From Ceratopteris richardii (Eukaryota > Streptophyta > Polypodiopsida > Polypodiales > Pteridaceae), in NCBI GenBank assembly GCA_020310875.1, contig MU260054.1, positions 434,001 to 498,000 of the forward strand: a stretch of DNA of 64,000 bases, written 5' to 3'. The first letter of the stretch is position 1, and each line of letters starts with the position of its first letter. The notes under the pieces were generated by a model. That model was given only the letters and a program-made list of their open reading frames with translations. It was not told the DNA's origin and did not search any database. Position numbers and translations under genes: made by a program. Below, piece after piece: positions 55,330 through 64,000 of the stretch.

Positions 55330-55743
55330 TTTCAGTACAAACCCAAACCAGTTTGAAAAGACAATTTTCCTGCACTTCTTCATTCTTATAGACAATGAGT
55401 CATATTTATTATGCACCACCCACATATAGTCCTGCATCAAGACAGAGATGTTATTACCAAAATCAGTAGGGAGGGTGTAATATTCTTTGACACTCATCCA
55501 TAAATTCCAAAAGTTACAGACAAGCCTATTGTCTTAGGAAACAAAGGTGACAAGGGAAGTTATAATATCCCATAATTGAAAACTAGATCAATTTTTATTA
55601 TTCTTTATATGAAATTTATCAATGTTTCTCCTTATCAGGCAAGCCCAAAAGTCATCAGAATGAGTGGCTCTCAAAATCCACTTAGTAGCCATCCTAGTAG
55701 GACATATTAGGCCTAGTCCAACCTCAAACTTCCTCATGCAGTA
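55330..55743 (-). pseudogene. LINE reverse transcriptase, post-RT fragment
   Basis: On the - strand, from the copia 3 border: KFEVGLGLICPTRMATKWI, LRATHSDDFWACLIRRNI, SFQLWDIITSLVTFVS, LVCNFWNLW. This is the typical stretch between RT and zf-RVT in plant LINEs (GGLGL, KWI, W..LIRR). One frame with stops TGA and TAA, ending at FVLK-stop near 55328. Copia 3 inserted into it. It could belong to the same LINE family as the 17880-18615 fragment, which covers the next part of such a protein. Confidence 0.65.
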
Positions 55744-57042
55744 TGTTGGCGAAAACTTCGGCTCTAACGCCTACTGTTGCGGAATTACTTTTGCCCTGAA
55801 GGTGGGTTTCGCGACAAAGCTTGAACTCTGTCAGGCCTGCGGAAAATGTCGCACCACCGTAGTAGAATGCTAAACTAGAGTGATTCAGAACACCTCTGTA
55901 ATCAACAGTAGCTCAGCCTAATTAACGTCGCTTAACTGTGTTATTCTGTGACTCAGGTTCCACCGGAACTTCACCAGACTGTCACTGGAATAACACCGTA
56001 GTCGTACCGGAACTTTACCGAAATAAACTTAGTTCTGTTCGTAATTGCTTCAGATGAACTTATGTGACGTAAGGAAGTAGTGTGTGAGCTTCCTTCACCG
56101 AGTGAACTTCCTTCTGGAAACTTCACAGTTCTGAACTGCTATTTTCCGGTTAACTTTTGTACTGTGTGTACATCTTCATTCCACCGGAAACTGTGATCAG
56201 CTTAAAGTAGAGACGTCTAGCTACAAGATGAGCTATCTCTCATACAAAGCTTCGAACTCTGCTATGAGTTATACTTCGTTGTTCTACCGGAAAAACTTGT
56301 TTTCTGAGAAACTGTAACTGACCGAAAAATTACTGAAATATGTTTACTGAGTAAACTGTTATACACCAAAACATGCGTTTACAGAGAAGGTACTGAAGCA
56401 CGTTTAGTAACGAGTCGTGACAGCAAACGATAAACGGAACTTCCTACCGTAATACGAAATAGCTTCAGGTTCTTCACAAGTAAAGATTACGCACAAACAT
56501 CCACATGAACATGTGTTTTCGATTAGAGAAGATGTGTACAAGTAAGCTTGGCCTCTTCTTGCTCAAGTTACAGAAACTCTCCTACAGTGAGTAGTTTCTT
56601 ATTACCATCTCTCTTCAGATGAAAAGACCCGACACTTCAGGCTTGTGTTATTCATCTGTACATACGCGATCTATGGCGTCTTCTAAGAACTTCTAACTCT
56701 CTCTTCACTCATACGCGATCTATGCCGTCTTCTCTATTCCTTCTCTATATCTGTCTCTCGTTCTCCTCTGAGTATCATCTACTATTCTCTCTATCTCTTC
56801 TCTCTCTCTTGCCCGCGAGCTCTTCAAATCTTGTTGTATATATACACTTTCTTTTGGCGCTCCTTTGCCCTGTCATTCTTCAATTCGCGTTATGCGCGCC
56901 TTACGCGCCCGCCGCGGTTAATTGCTCTGTTATGCGGACACCGCGCACTAACTTCGCATACTGTACACCTGTGCACTGATTTTCCGGCTGATTCTGTTTT
57001 TCTCTTGTTTGTTGTGTCAAATTCGTGAGTGCTTCCTTAACA
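55744..57042 (-). repeat. Copia 3 3' LTR (1299 bp)
   Basis: TGTTGGCG...CCTTAACA; alignable with the copia 1 LTRs over their whole length but with many more differences than those two have from each other. A pyrimidine-rich stretch near 56740-56820 differs most. Confidence 0.9.
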
Positions 57043-59185
57043 GCTCCCCCTCAATCACAAATTTGACATCTTCCGGTCTTTCATATATCTTTCTTTCTTT
57101 TATTCCTGCCATCTCTTTGAATCTGTTTGTTTTTGTTCCATCCAGGCTCTTTGTCAGAATATCTGCAATCTGATCTTTCGTAGGAGTGTAGACTATTTCT
57201 ATCTCTTTCTCCATTACTTTTTCCCTTAGGAAATGGTACTGAATCTCTATGTGTTTTGTTCTTGCATGAAACACAGGATTCGCTGCAAGATACAGCGAGC
57301 TCATATTATCTCCATGTATGGTTGGTATACTTTGATCTATACCCATGCTTTTAAGTAAAGTCTGCATCCATATTACTTCTTTTGATGCTTCTACCAGTCC
57401 TTTGTATTCTGCTTCTGTTGATGATAAGGCTACTGTGTGTTGCTTCTTCGAACACCAGCTTACCAGCTTATCTCCCAGGTATATCATATACCCGTGTGTT
57501 GATCTTCGGTCATCTTGACTTCCTGCCCAATCTGAGTCACTATATGCTCTGAGTTTTATATCTGACGTAAAAGGATAATATAATCCTTCCTTTATAGTTC
57601 TTTTGATATATCTGAGAACTCTTTGTCCTGCGACCCAGTGTTGCTCTGTCGGACAATGCATAAATTGTGAGAGAACTCCCACCGGAAAACTGAGATCCGG
57701 TCTTGTTAGCGTAGCATATATTAGGCTTCCTACTAACGATTGATATTTTTTCATATCTTTGAACTCTGTACCACTATATTTACTGAGTTTATGATTTACT
57801 TCAAGCGGTGTTAAAGCTTCTCTGCAATTTTCCATGTTGAACTTCTTCAGTAAGTTCAGGAGATACCTCTCTTGTGTGACATATACACCATGATCTGTAT
57901 ATGTGATTTCCATTCCTAGAAAGTATGATAACTTTCCTAGGTCACTGATCTTGAATTCCTTTTCTAGCAGTTTCTTTACCTCTGTGATTCCTGCATCTGA
58001 GGTTCCTGTAATTATTATGTCATCTACATAGATACAAATGTAGATCATTCCTTCTTCTGTCCTTTTGATGAGTAGACTTGCATCTTCCTTCGAACTTTGG
58101 TATCCAAGTTCATTGAGATATTTCACAAGTCTGTAGTTCCAAGCTCTTGGAGCTTGCTTCAGTCCATAAAGTGCTTTTCTTAACCTGCAAACAAAATTTG
58201 GGTATCTGGAGCTTATAAACCCTTCCGGTTGTTCCATATATACTTCATCTGATATATATCCATTCAGGAATGCATTCTTTATATCTAGCTGACTTAGCTT
58301 CCATCCTTTTGATGCTGCTATAGCAATCACTGTTCTTATGGTTGACATTTTTGCCACCGGACTGAACGTCTCGTCATAGTCTATGCCATGCGTCTGAGCA
58401 TAGCCCTTGATAACCAGTCTCGCTTTATGTCTGGCTATCCTTCCATCTGCAAGTTTCTTTATTTTGAACACCCATTTATTTCCAATTACTTTCTTACCAT
58501 TCGGTTTAGGAACAAGCTCCCATGTCTTGTTCTCTTCCAGTGCGGTGAATTCTTCTTTCATTGCTTCTTGCCATTGCTTCTTGCCTTTGGCTTCGTCATA
58601 GCTTTGAGGCTCTTCCTCTTTTTTAACCATATATGCATAGTCTTGTTGAGTTATATATGATGTATCATATGAGTATCTTTCCGGTTGTCTTCTTACTCTG
58701 TTTGACCTTCTTAGCTCATATTCTTCGTGTGTGTCTGAGTACCCGTCTTCATCTTCGTTCCTTATACCTGTTCCGGTCCTGGACGTACTTGCCTCTTCAT
58801 CTTCTTTGTTTACCTGAACAATTGATTTTCCTTTCTCTCTTCTTTTTATCTCTTCTTCAAATTCTTCAGTTGTATGACTCTGATCTGCATACCAGCTTTT
58901 CTGTTCATTAAATGTTACATCCCTGGAAACAGTAAAATGTTTGGTTAGAGGACTCCATAGCCTGTAACCCATCTGCTTTTCATCATATCCGACAAATACA
59001 TATTTCTCTGCTTTCGGTTCGAGCTTATGTCTGAGTTGAGACGGTACATAAGCATACACTACTGATCCAAACACTTTGCAGTGATCAAGTGTTGGCTTCT
59101 TTCCCCACCAGGCTTCATAAGGGGTCATTCCTTCTAAGGCTGTACATGGTAATCTGTTTACCAAGTATGTAGCTGTGTTTACGGC
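57017..59185 (-). CDS. Copia 3 integrase C-terminus, RT and RNase H (5'-truncated)
   Basis: About 722 residues open from the break to the stop. It starts within VNTATYLVNRLPC (end of integrase), then the variable linker, RT (NAFLNGYISDEVYMEQ, IYVDDIIITG) and RNase H (DSDWAGS, STEAEYKGLVEA). It has Ser at the position where copia 1 has a stop. It is very close to copia 1 at the protein level (single substitutions such as KEDAS for KADAS, EALTP for EASTP). The open frame continues a few codons into the gypsy LTR, but those are not part of the gene. The stop lies in the 3' LTR as in copia 1. Confidence 0.9.
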   Translation of the reverse strand, partial: AVNTATYLVNRLPCTALEGMTPYEAWWGKKPTLDHCKVFGSVVYAYVPSQLRHKLEPKAEKYVFVGYDEKQMGYRLWSPLTKHFTVSRDVTFNEQKSWYADQSHTTEEFEEEIKRREKGKSIVQVNKEDEEASTSRTGTGIRNEDEDGYSDTHEEYELRRSNRVRRQPERYSYDTSYITQQDYAYMVKKEEEPQSYDEAKGKKQWQEAMKEEFTALEENKTWELVPKPNGKKVIGNKWVFKIKKLADGRIARHKARLVIKGYAQTHGIDYDETFSPVAKMSTIRTVIAIAASKGWKLSQLDIKNAFLNGYISDEVYMEQPEGFISSRYPNFVCRLRKALYGLKQAPRAWNYRLVKYLNELGYQSSKEDASLLIKRTEEGMIYICIYVDDIIITGTSDAGITEVKKLLEKEFKISDLGKLSYFLGMEITYTDHGVYVTQERYLLNLLKKFNMENCREALTPLEVNHKLSKYSGTEFKDMKKYQSLVGSLIYATLTRPDLSFPVGVLSQFMHCPTEQHWVAGQRVLRYIKRTIKEGLYYPFTSDIKLRAYSDSDWAGSQDDRRSTHGYMIYLGDKLVSWCSKKQHTVALSSTEAEYKGLVEASKEVIWMQTLLKSMGIDQSIPTIHGDNMSSLYLAANPVFHARTKHIEIQYHFLREKVMEKEIEIVYTPTKDQIADILTKSLDGTKTNRFKEMAGIKERKIYERPEDVKFVIEGELLRKHSRI

Positions 59186-60219
59186 TGTTGAGCCCATGAA
59201 AGTCATGTGGTCAAAGTTAATTGCAGTCAAAGTCAAAGGTCAAAGTCAACTGGTCAAAGTCAACAAGGTCAAGGTCAAAGTCAACAGGTGCAAAGTCGAA
59301 GTGCGTAAGTGCAGGTGTCAAAGTGCACAGGTAGTGCACAATGAATGGTCCACAAAGGGTAAATTGGAGAAAATAGGTTGCAGGTTGCAGAGGTACTTTC
59401 TCTAATTTCCCTAAGGTTCAAAGTGTGTTTTAAAGTGTTTTGGAAGGTTCAGGTGAACCCCCCCTTATGTGCAAAAGTGAAGAATTAAAAGGAAATGTGA
59501 AGGCATGTGAAGCGGCAAAGTGTACGCACAGGTGAAAGTATGGCCCCCCATTAAAATTTTTGGTTTTAGACTAAAGTCACTACAGGACAAAACAGTGAGT
59601 AGTTGGCTGCCACTTGTGAGAGCAATCTTGGGACATCAAAGTGAGCACCAAGATTCACTTGCAGTTAGGAGCGTACGTGATCGGCACACTAAAATCAAGG
59701 AAGAACCATTCTTGGACCAGGGTTAGAGTAAGCAAGAGAGCATAGGCTAAGGAGAGCAAGAGAGGGAAGTGAAAGAGTCACCAGAGTACGTCGCGCAGAG
59801 GTGGAAGTGCAAGGTGCATAGAGAGTGACCAAGGATTGTGGTGCAGAGAAGTGCTAAGCTATAGTTCCCCCAAATATCTCAAGGTCCTTTGGCAGTGTAC
59901 GCTTGCCGACAGCAGGTATTCACTCCTCCCCCTTTGTGGAAGCTTGGTGCAAGGTGTGCACAAGGAGAAGCTTGAAGCAGGTGGAGGTTTGTTGCAGAGG
60001 AGGTCGGCAGCAATAGGACATTGGGATATTGGATATTTTGTAATTGGGCACTCTGCGGATTGTGCACAGAGGTATTGGTGTATCTTGTATTTCAAACATT
60101 GTAATTTTCTTACTGTAATCAATCGAAGGCAGAGACTTCCAAGGTGTATTTTCTCTTTTGGTCCTTCCATTTTCTCCTACAAACCCTCAAACTCCTTCTT
60201 GTCAAAGAATCCCCCAACA
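59186..60219 (+). repeat. Gypsy 5' LTR (1034 bp)
   Basis: TGTTGAG...CCCAACA, bounded on the left by the break in copia 3 and on the right by the primer site. The upstream end carries the W-box-like cluster listed separately. Confidence 0.85.
59209..59284 (-). promoter_or_regulatory. Cluster of ten W-box-type motifs in the gypsy LTR
   Basis: Ten copies of RGTCAA (complement TTGACY, the WRKY-factor W-box) in 76 bp, built on a loose GGTCAAAGTCAA repeat. It lies at the start of the LTR (U3), where promoter elements are expected. The match to the consensus is direct; regulation by WRKY factors is inferred. Confidence 0.6.
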
Positions 60220-60241
60220 AATTTGGCACGCACGGTGGGAC
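60220..60241 (+). promoter_or_regulatory. Gypsy primer-binding site
   Basis: TGGCACGCACGGTGGGAC starts 4 bp after the LTR end. It begins TGG, as expected for the complement of a tRNA CCA end. I cannot name the tRNA with confidence. Confidence 0.7.
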
Positions 60242-60380
60242 ATCCAAGGAGCTTTGAGCATAGGAGACTATATATTGCCATTGAAGGACAACATTCCAGT
60301 GTCGACAACATTACTCCAGTGGGCCAAAAGGTATATCCTTTTATCAAGTGTCTCATTTTTAAGTGGACTATGAATAGCTC

Positions 60381-63300
60381 ATGACCGCGACCCGGTCACA
60401 AACCCTGAGAATCAAGTGCAAGCAGACAAGAAGAAAGACGAACCGAAGATCAACAAGTCCACTTTCATCGACTTCATCGGTAGGAAGCATGGCAGGGCAG
60501 GTGGACCTAGAAATCTTGCTCTCCAGGTTAAACATAAAATTCCCCTCCTTCAGAGGTTTAGCCCATGAAGACCCAGATGAGCACATTCGACGATTTCTTT
60601 CATTATGTAAGACTAGGGGACTAATGGGTAGGGAAGATGCTTTCTTGATACTCTTCCCCGCCACATTGGAGGGTCTGGCAGACAAGTGGTTTAGTCAGTT
60701 TGCCGAAAATCACTTTACCTCTTGGGATATGATGAAAGAGGCCTTTAAGAATCAATTTCAACAGGGCAACACGGCTGAAATCATTATAGAAGAATTGGAA
60801 AACTTGAAGTTGGGTCCAGGAGAGAAGTTCCCCGAATTCGTGACCAGGGCAAAAGCATTAATGGCCAAATTACCGGATCCACCACACGACTTCTTTGTCA
60901 AGAAGTGGTTAGCCAAACCTTTACCTGTGGTCACCCAATGCAAAATAAAAGAGTTGGTGCTACCTACAGCCTCCATAGAGGAGTTCATCACCACGGCTAC
61001 AAGACTGGAGCAAATAAGGCACCAATATGGGACAACTTCTTCACCACCAACATATGGTACAGAGATGGAGGATCCAGTGACCCAGCTGAGGAGGGAGTTG
61101 GAGGGCTTAAAGAGAAATCAGCCCTACAAAGAGGAGGAGACTGCTGTGGCTCAATTGAGAAGGGAGATTGAAGCACTCAAGCTTCAAAAGGAAGAGGAGG
61201 CCCAAGCAGAGGAATTAGCTCAGCTGCGACAGGAGTTGCAGGAGCTCAAAGGAGGGGGCATCAAGAGTGGTCTTTGGTGTTCCATGTGCAGCAAACAAGG
61301 GCATATAGTAAGTGAGTGTCCTCTGTTAAGTGTAACTTGCCAATTATGCAGGAAGGTTGGCCATGAGGCCCATGAATGCCAATCAAGAGGAATGCCTGCA
61401 ACGACATACTGGACCCAAGGAGGACCCCCAACAACCACAAATGTGATGGCTGCACAAAATCAAGGTAACAACTATAACCCTAGACAGAGGAATAATTTTG
61501 GAAATGGGCCTAGGAGGCCAATAATCTGTTTTAGGTGCGGAGAATGTGGGCACTACCAAAGTAGGTGCACCCTACCAGAGAATGCACCTCCTTGCAGGAA
61601 CTGCCCTGAGGCCAGAGACCATTATACATATGGTTGTCCTAAGAATCAAGCCTCTTCATCAGGGCCCCATATCCAAATGATTTCTGTGAAGGAAGAAGAA
61701 ATGGCAAATCAAGTTAAGGTGCCATCACCATCTACCAGGGTGGTGCAGTTAGAAGAAATTGACTCTTTTACTGTGCAGACAAGAAGCAAGGGGATGGCTC
61801 CAGTGGACATGGGTCAAGAATTATTGATTAATGGATTAAACAGAGACAAAGGTGTGTCAGAAGACCTAGCCACCACAAGTGCAGACAAAAGGCAAAAGGA
61901 AAATTGCACAGGTACCAGTGATGCCATTGGACATGCATTCAGCAGGGCTCATGAGGAGTTGGATAAGTCAAATGGAGCCCAAGCTCTTAAGGAATCAGAA
62001 GCCTCCAGACTGCTCAAATCCATGAAAAAGGAGGTTAGTATTTTTGATTTAATAAAGATGGATGGGAAGTTCAGGTCAGAACTCTTGCAGATAATTGATG
62101 AAGCTTCCACTACAAGTTTGGTGGCAAAGACTGCTGTTGTACATGAAGGAAAAATTGTAAGGGAAGCACCCCTTACAGATTATAAAAGTCCTCGGCTGAC
62201 AGTATCTATCAAGGGTCATGAATTTAAAGGAGTTATTGTGGATGGTGGTTCTGGCATTAACTTGATGCCTGAACATACAATGAAAAGAATTGGACTCCAC
62301 CCTTCAAGGCCTGCAAATTTCACTGTCACTTTGGCAGATCAGAGCAAAGTAAGGCCCTTGGGAGTAATCCCAAAAGTTCCACTTGAAGTACAAGGTAATT
62401 TATTCATCTTGGATTTTGTGGTTTTAAGACTACCCCAGGTTGAAGGAGGATTTCCTCTCTTAATTGGACGACCATGGCTGAGGCACGCAAGTGTCATTCA
62501 TGATTGGGGCAAGGATACTATGTGGGTACAAAAGAAAGGGCAGGAGCTGACACAGATTCATTTAGAAGAGGGCCCAGATAATCAAGGAAACACTAGCATG
62601 ATGCAAGCAGTTGGCATTTGCATGGAAACAGAATCGGAGGATCAACCCCAAATAGATTTTGAGGAAGAAGAGGATATTCTAAATTGGCTCCAAGCAGGCA
62701 ATTCTTCCTCTTGTTTCGGAATTTTTCTTAATAATTGTAGTACAATTGAAGGTTATGATGAAGATAAGGAAAAAGTCCAGGTTGATGGATTGGGAGAGCC
62801 CATTACAAACCACAGAAGGGGCAGGAAGACAACCCTCAAATGCATTTTTGAGGAGGATATGACTACTACAGAAAATGAAGTTAATAAAGCTAAAGGCAAG
62901 GTAAAAGATTCTAGTGAAGAGTGTTCTTTTCCAATTCAAGAAATACCTGTAGGATGGATGCAGGATAAGGAAGAACAGATTGAAATCCAAAACACCCCTG
63001 CTTATGAAGCAATGCAAGAAAAGCTAGAAGACAAAGACAAGGAAGGAGAGGAGAAGGAGGATACTCTGGTAGAGAGAAATCCTGTCCAAGAAATACAATT
63101 AGGCAATCAAAACAATGATCGGCCAGTTTTGGTGGCCACTTGGTTGTGGAGCCACCCAGGGCTCCTTGAAAAAGTAAAATCATTCTTGACCAAATATATA
63201 GATGTTTTTGCTTGGCATTATAAAGACTTAGAAGGAGTGCCGGCAACTTATGGAGAGCATAGAATCCCTCTGGTTGATGGAGCAAAACCTATAAGAGGGA

Positions 63301-64000
63301 AGAGTTATAGACTTAACCCAAAATATGCTGAAGCTGTCTATGTGGAAATCCAGAAGATGGAGGATGCAGGAATCATCATTCCTGTAGAACACTCAGAGTG
63401 GCTCTCCCCTATGGTTATAGTACCAAAGAAGAATACTAATAAAATCAGAATTTGTGTTGATTTTAGAGCACTCAATAAGGTGACCATTCCAGATGGTTTC
63501 CCAATGCCTTTTGCAGAACAGGTCATTGAAGAAGTAGCTGGGCATGCCTTATATAGCTTTATGGATGGATTCAGTGGCTATAATCAAATATCAATACACC
63601 CAGAGGATCGAGAAAAGACTGCTTTTATCACACCTTGGGGAACATATGTGTATGTAAAAATGCCATTTGGGCTCAGAAATGCCCCAGCCACCTTTAACAG
63701 AACGGTCAATCTCATCTTTGGCCCCCTATTGCTGGAATCACTTAGAATCTTCATGGATGACTTCTCTTCGTTTTCAGGATCTCACAAAGAAACTCCTCTA
63801 GATTGTTTGGACCACCATCTGAGGCAGCTGCATAATGTTTTCAAAAGATGCAGAGAAACTAAGTTAAAGCTCAATCCAAACAAATGTCACTTTCTTGTGA
63901 CAGAAGGAACTCTCTTAGGACATGTGGTGTCAGCTAAAGGTATGGCCCCGGATCCTGACAAAATCATTTCCATCTTAAAGTTGCCTAAACCTAAATCCCC
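60381..64000 (+). CDS. Ty3/gypsy Gag-Pol polyprotein (3' end outside window)
   Basis: The ATG at 60381 is preceded in frame by a TAG at 60375; 1206 codons are open to the window end. The N-terminus MTATRSQ is like many plant gypsy Gag starts. Gag capsid domain (PDEHIRRFLSLC, LADKWFSQF) lies at about residues 55-200, then a coiled coil (QLRRELEGLK, AVAQLRREIEALKLQ) at about 235-290. Four zinc-knuckle motifs follow: CSMCSKQGHIVSEC at 300, CQLCRKVGHEAHEC at 320, CFRCGECGHYQSRC at 383, and CRNC...HYTYGC at 405. Retropepsin VDGGSG is near 621 (Gly-Gly in place of the usual T/S-G) with LLIGRPWL, then an acidic linker. RT starts near 920 (VFAWHYKDL, GKSYRLNP, VDFRALNKVT), with the first catalytic Asp near 1062 (SFMDGFSGYNQ) and FMDDF near 1126 in place of YxDD. 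RNase H and integrase should follow outside the window. Confidence 0.93.
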   Translation, partial: MTATRSQTLRIKCKQTRRKTNRRSTSPLSSTSSVGSMAGQVDLEILLSRLNIKFPSFRGLAHEDPDEHIRRFLSLCKTRGLMGREDAFLILFPATLEGLADKWFSQFAENHFTSWDMMKEAFKNQFQQGNTAEIIIEELENLKLGPGEKFPEFVTRAKALMAKLPDPPHDFFVKKWLAKPLPVVTQCKIKELVLPTASIEEFITTATRLEQIRHQYGTTSSPPTYGTEMEDPVTQLRRELEGLKRNQPYKEEETAVAQLRREIEALKLQKEEEAQAEELAQLRQELQELKGGGIKSGLWCSMCSKQGHIVSECPLLSVTCQLCRKVGHEAHECQSRGMPATTYWTQGGPPTTTNVMAAQNQGNNYNPRQRNNFGNGPRRPIICFRCGECGHYQSRCTLPENAPPCRNCPEARDHYTYGCPKNQASSSGPHIQMISVKEEEMANQVKVPSPSTRVVQLEEIDSFTVQTRSKGMAPVDMGQELLINGLNRDKGVSEDLATTSADKRQKENCTGTSDAIGHAFSRAHEELDKSNGAQALKESEASRLLKSMKKEVSIFDLIKMDGKFRSELLQIIDEASTTSLVAKTAVVHEGKIVREAPLTDYKSPRLTVSIKGHEFKGVIVDGGSGINLMPEHTMKRIGLHPSRPANFTVTLADQSKVRPLGVIPKVPLEVQGNLFILDFVVLRLPQVEGGFPLLIGRPWLRHASVIHDWGKDTMWVQKKGQELTQIHLEEGPDNQGNTSMMQAVGICMETESEDQPQIDFEEEEDILNWLQAGNSSSCFGIFLNNCSTIEGYDEDKEKVQVDGLGEPITNHRRGRKTTLKCIFEEDMTTTENEVNKAKGKVKDSSEECSFPIQEIPVGWMQDKEEQIEIQNTPAYEAMQEKLEDKDKEGEEKEDTLVERNPVQEIQLGNQNNDRPVLVATWLWSHPGLLEKVKSFLTKYIDVFAWHYKDLEGVPATYGEHRIPLVDGAKPIRGKSYRLNPKYAEAVYVEIQKMEDAGIIIPVEHSEWLSPMVIVPKKNTNKIRICVDFRALNKVTIPDGFPMPFAEQVIEEVAGHALYSFMDGFSGYNQISIHPEDREKTAFITPWGTYVYVKMPFGLRNAPATFNRTVNLIFGPLLLESLRIFMDDFSSFSGSHKETPLDCLDHHLRQLHNVFKRCRETKLKLNPNKCHFLVTEGTLLGHVVSAKGMAPDPDKIISILKLPKPKS

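Larger units (their letters stand above)
55744..59185 (-). mobile_element. Copia element 3 (same family as copia 1), interrupted by a gypsy insertion
   Basis: The 3' LTR and the 3' half of pol are present. The sequence stops abruptly at 59185 inside the integrase C-terminal region, where a gypsy LTR begins. The remaining 5' part (Gag, protease, integrase core, 5' LTR) should lie beyond the right end of the window. Confidence 0.9.
59186..64000 (+). mobile_element. Ty3/gypsy element (5' part), nested in copia 3
   Basis: 5' LTR, primer site, leader, and an open Gag-Pol frame running off the window. It sits inside copia 3 with ACGGC at its left edge as the expected target duplication. No stop or frameshift is seen in the 3.6 kb of coding sequence available, so it is young. 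Confidence 0.92.

Noticed and set aside
59186..59236. N-terminal 17 codons of the open frame that contains the copia 3 pol part
   Set aside because: They are read from the gypsy LTR on its opposite strand; a chance fusion at the insertion point.

Overview
The window is a retrotransposon-dominated piece of a land-plant nuclear genome. I see no intact host gene in 64 kb. Plant origin is indicated by Ty1/copia and Ty3/gypsy (including chromodomain) elements with tRNA-iMet-type or tRNA-Asp-type primer sites, a decayed pentatricopeptide-repeat (PPR) gene, a receiver-domain relic resembling the C-terminus of ethylene receptors, and plant-type LINE remains. The low gene density and layered insertions fit a large genome such as a fern, lycophyte or gymnosperm; the sequence alone does not settle which.

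Layout. (1) 1-9.5 kb: the 3' part of a large LTR element (A) on the + strand. It has a Gag-protease ORF with two retropepsin domains, a second long ORF (coiled coil plus an unnamed C-terminal domain) split by one UGA, a polypurine tract and a 668-bp 3' LTR. No reverse transcriptase or integrase is present in the visible part. (2) 9.7-16.8 kb: a related Gag-protease element (B) on the - strand with three nonsense codons, a 1.9-kb leader carrying 16 copies of an 18-bp near-perfect palindrome, a tRNA-Asp primer site and a 5' LTR. (3) 17.3-18.6 kb: a decayed relative of the palindrome array and a LINE 3' fragment. (4) 18.77-25.63 kb: copia element 1 (- strand), complete, with one nonsense codon and a duplicated primer site. 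(5) 25.6-46.4 kb: old, mostly non-coding DNA holding a SINE-like tRNA head, a TRIM-like mini-element, gypsy/chromovirus LTR remains, a LINE-type terminus with tandem 3' ends, a copia gag relic, a receiver-domain relic, long microsatellites, a PPR pseudogene and an acidic ORF relic. (6) 46.40-52.87 kb: copia element 2 (- strand), fully intact with apparently identical 1034-bp LTRs and a perfect 5-bp target duplication. (7) 52.9-53.7 kb: chromovirus remains arranged as an inverted repeat with two opposed chromodomains. (8) 54.0-54.8 kb: the 3' end of another element (C) whose LTR matches B and whose ORF matches the second ORF of A. (9) 55.3-64 kb: LINE fragment, copia element 3 (same family as copia 1), and a Ty3/gypsy element inserted into it, with an open Gag-Pol frame running off the window.

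How it fits together. Copia 1, 2 and 3 are autonomous-type elements. The A/B/C group looks like a large LTR family that keeps Gag, protease and a structural-looking second protein but shows no polymerase in this window, so it would need polymerase and integrase in trans. The best candidate for something undescribed is this group: its second ORF, its doubled retropepsin, and the palindrome array in its leader.
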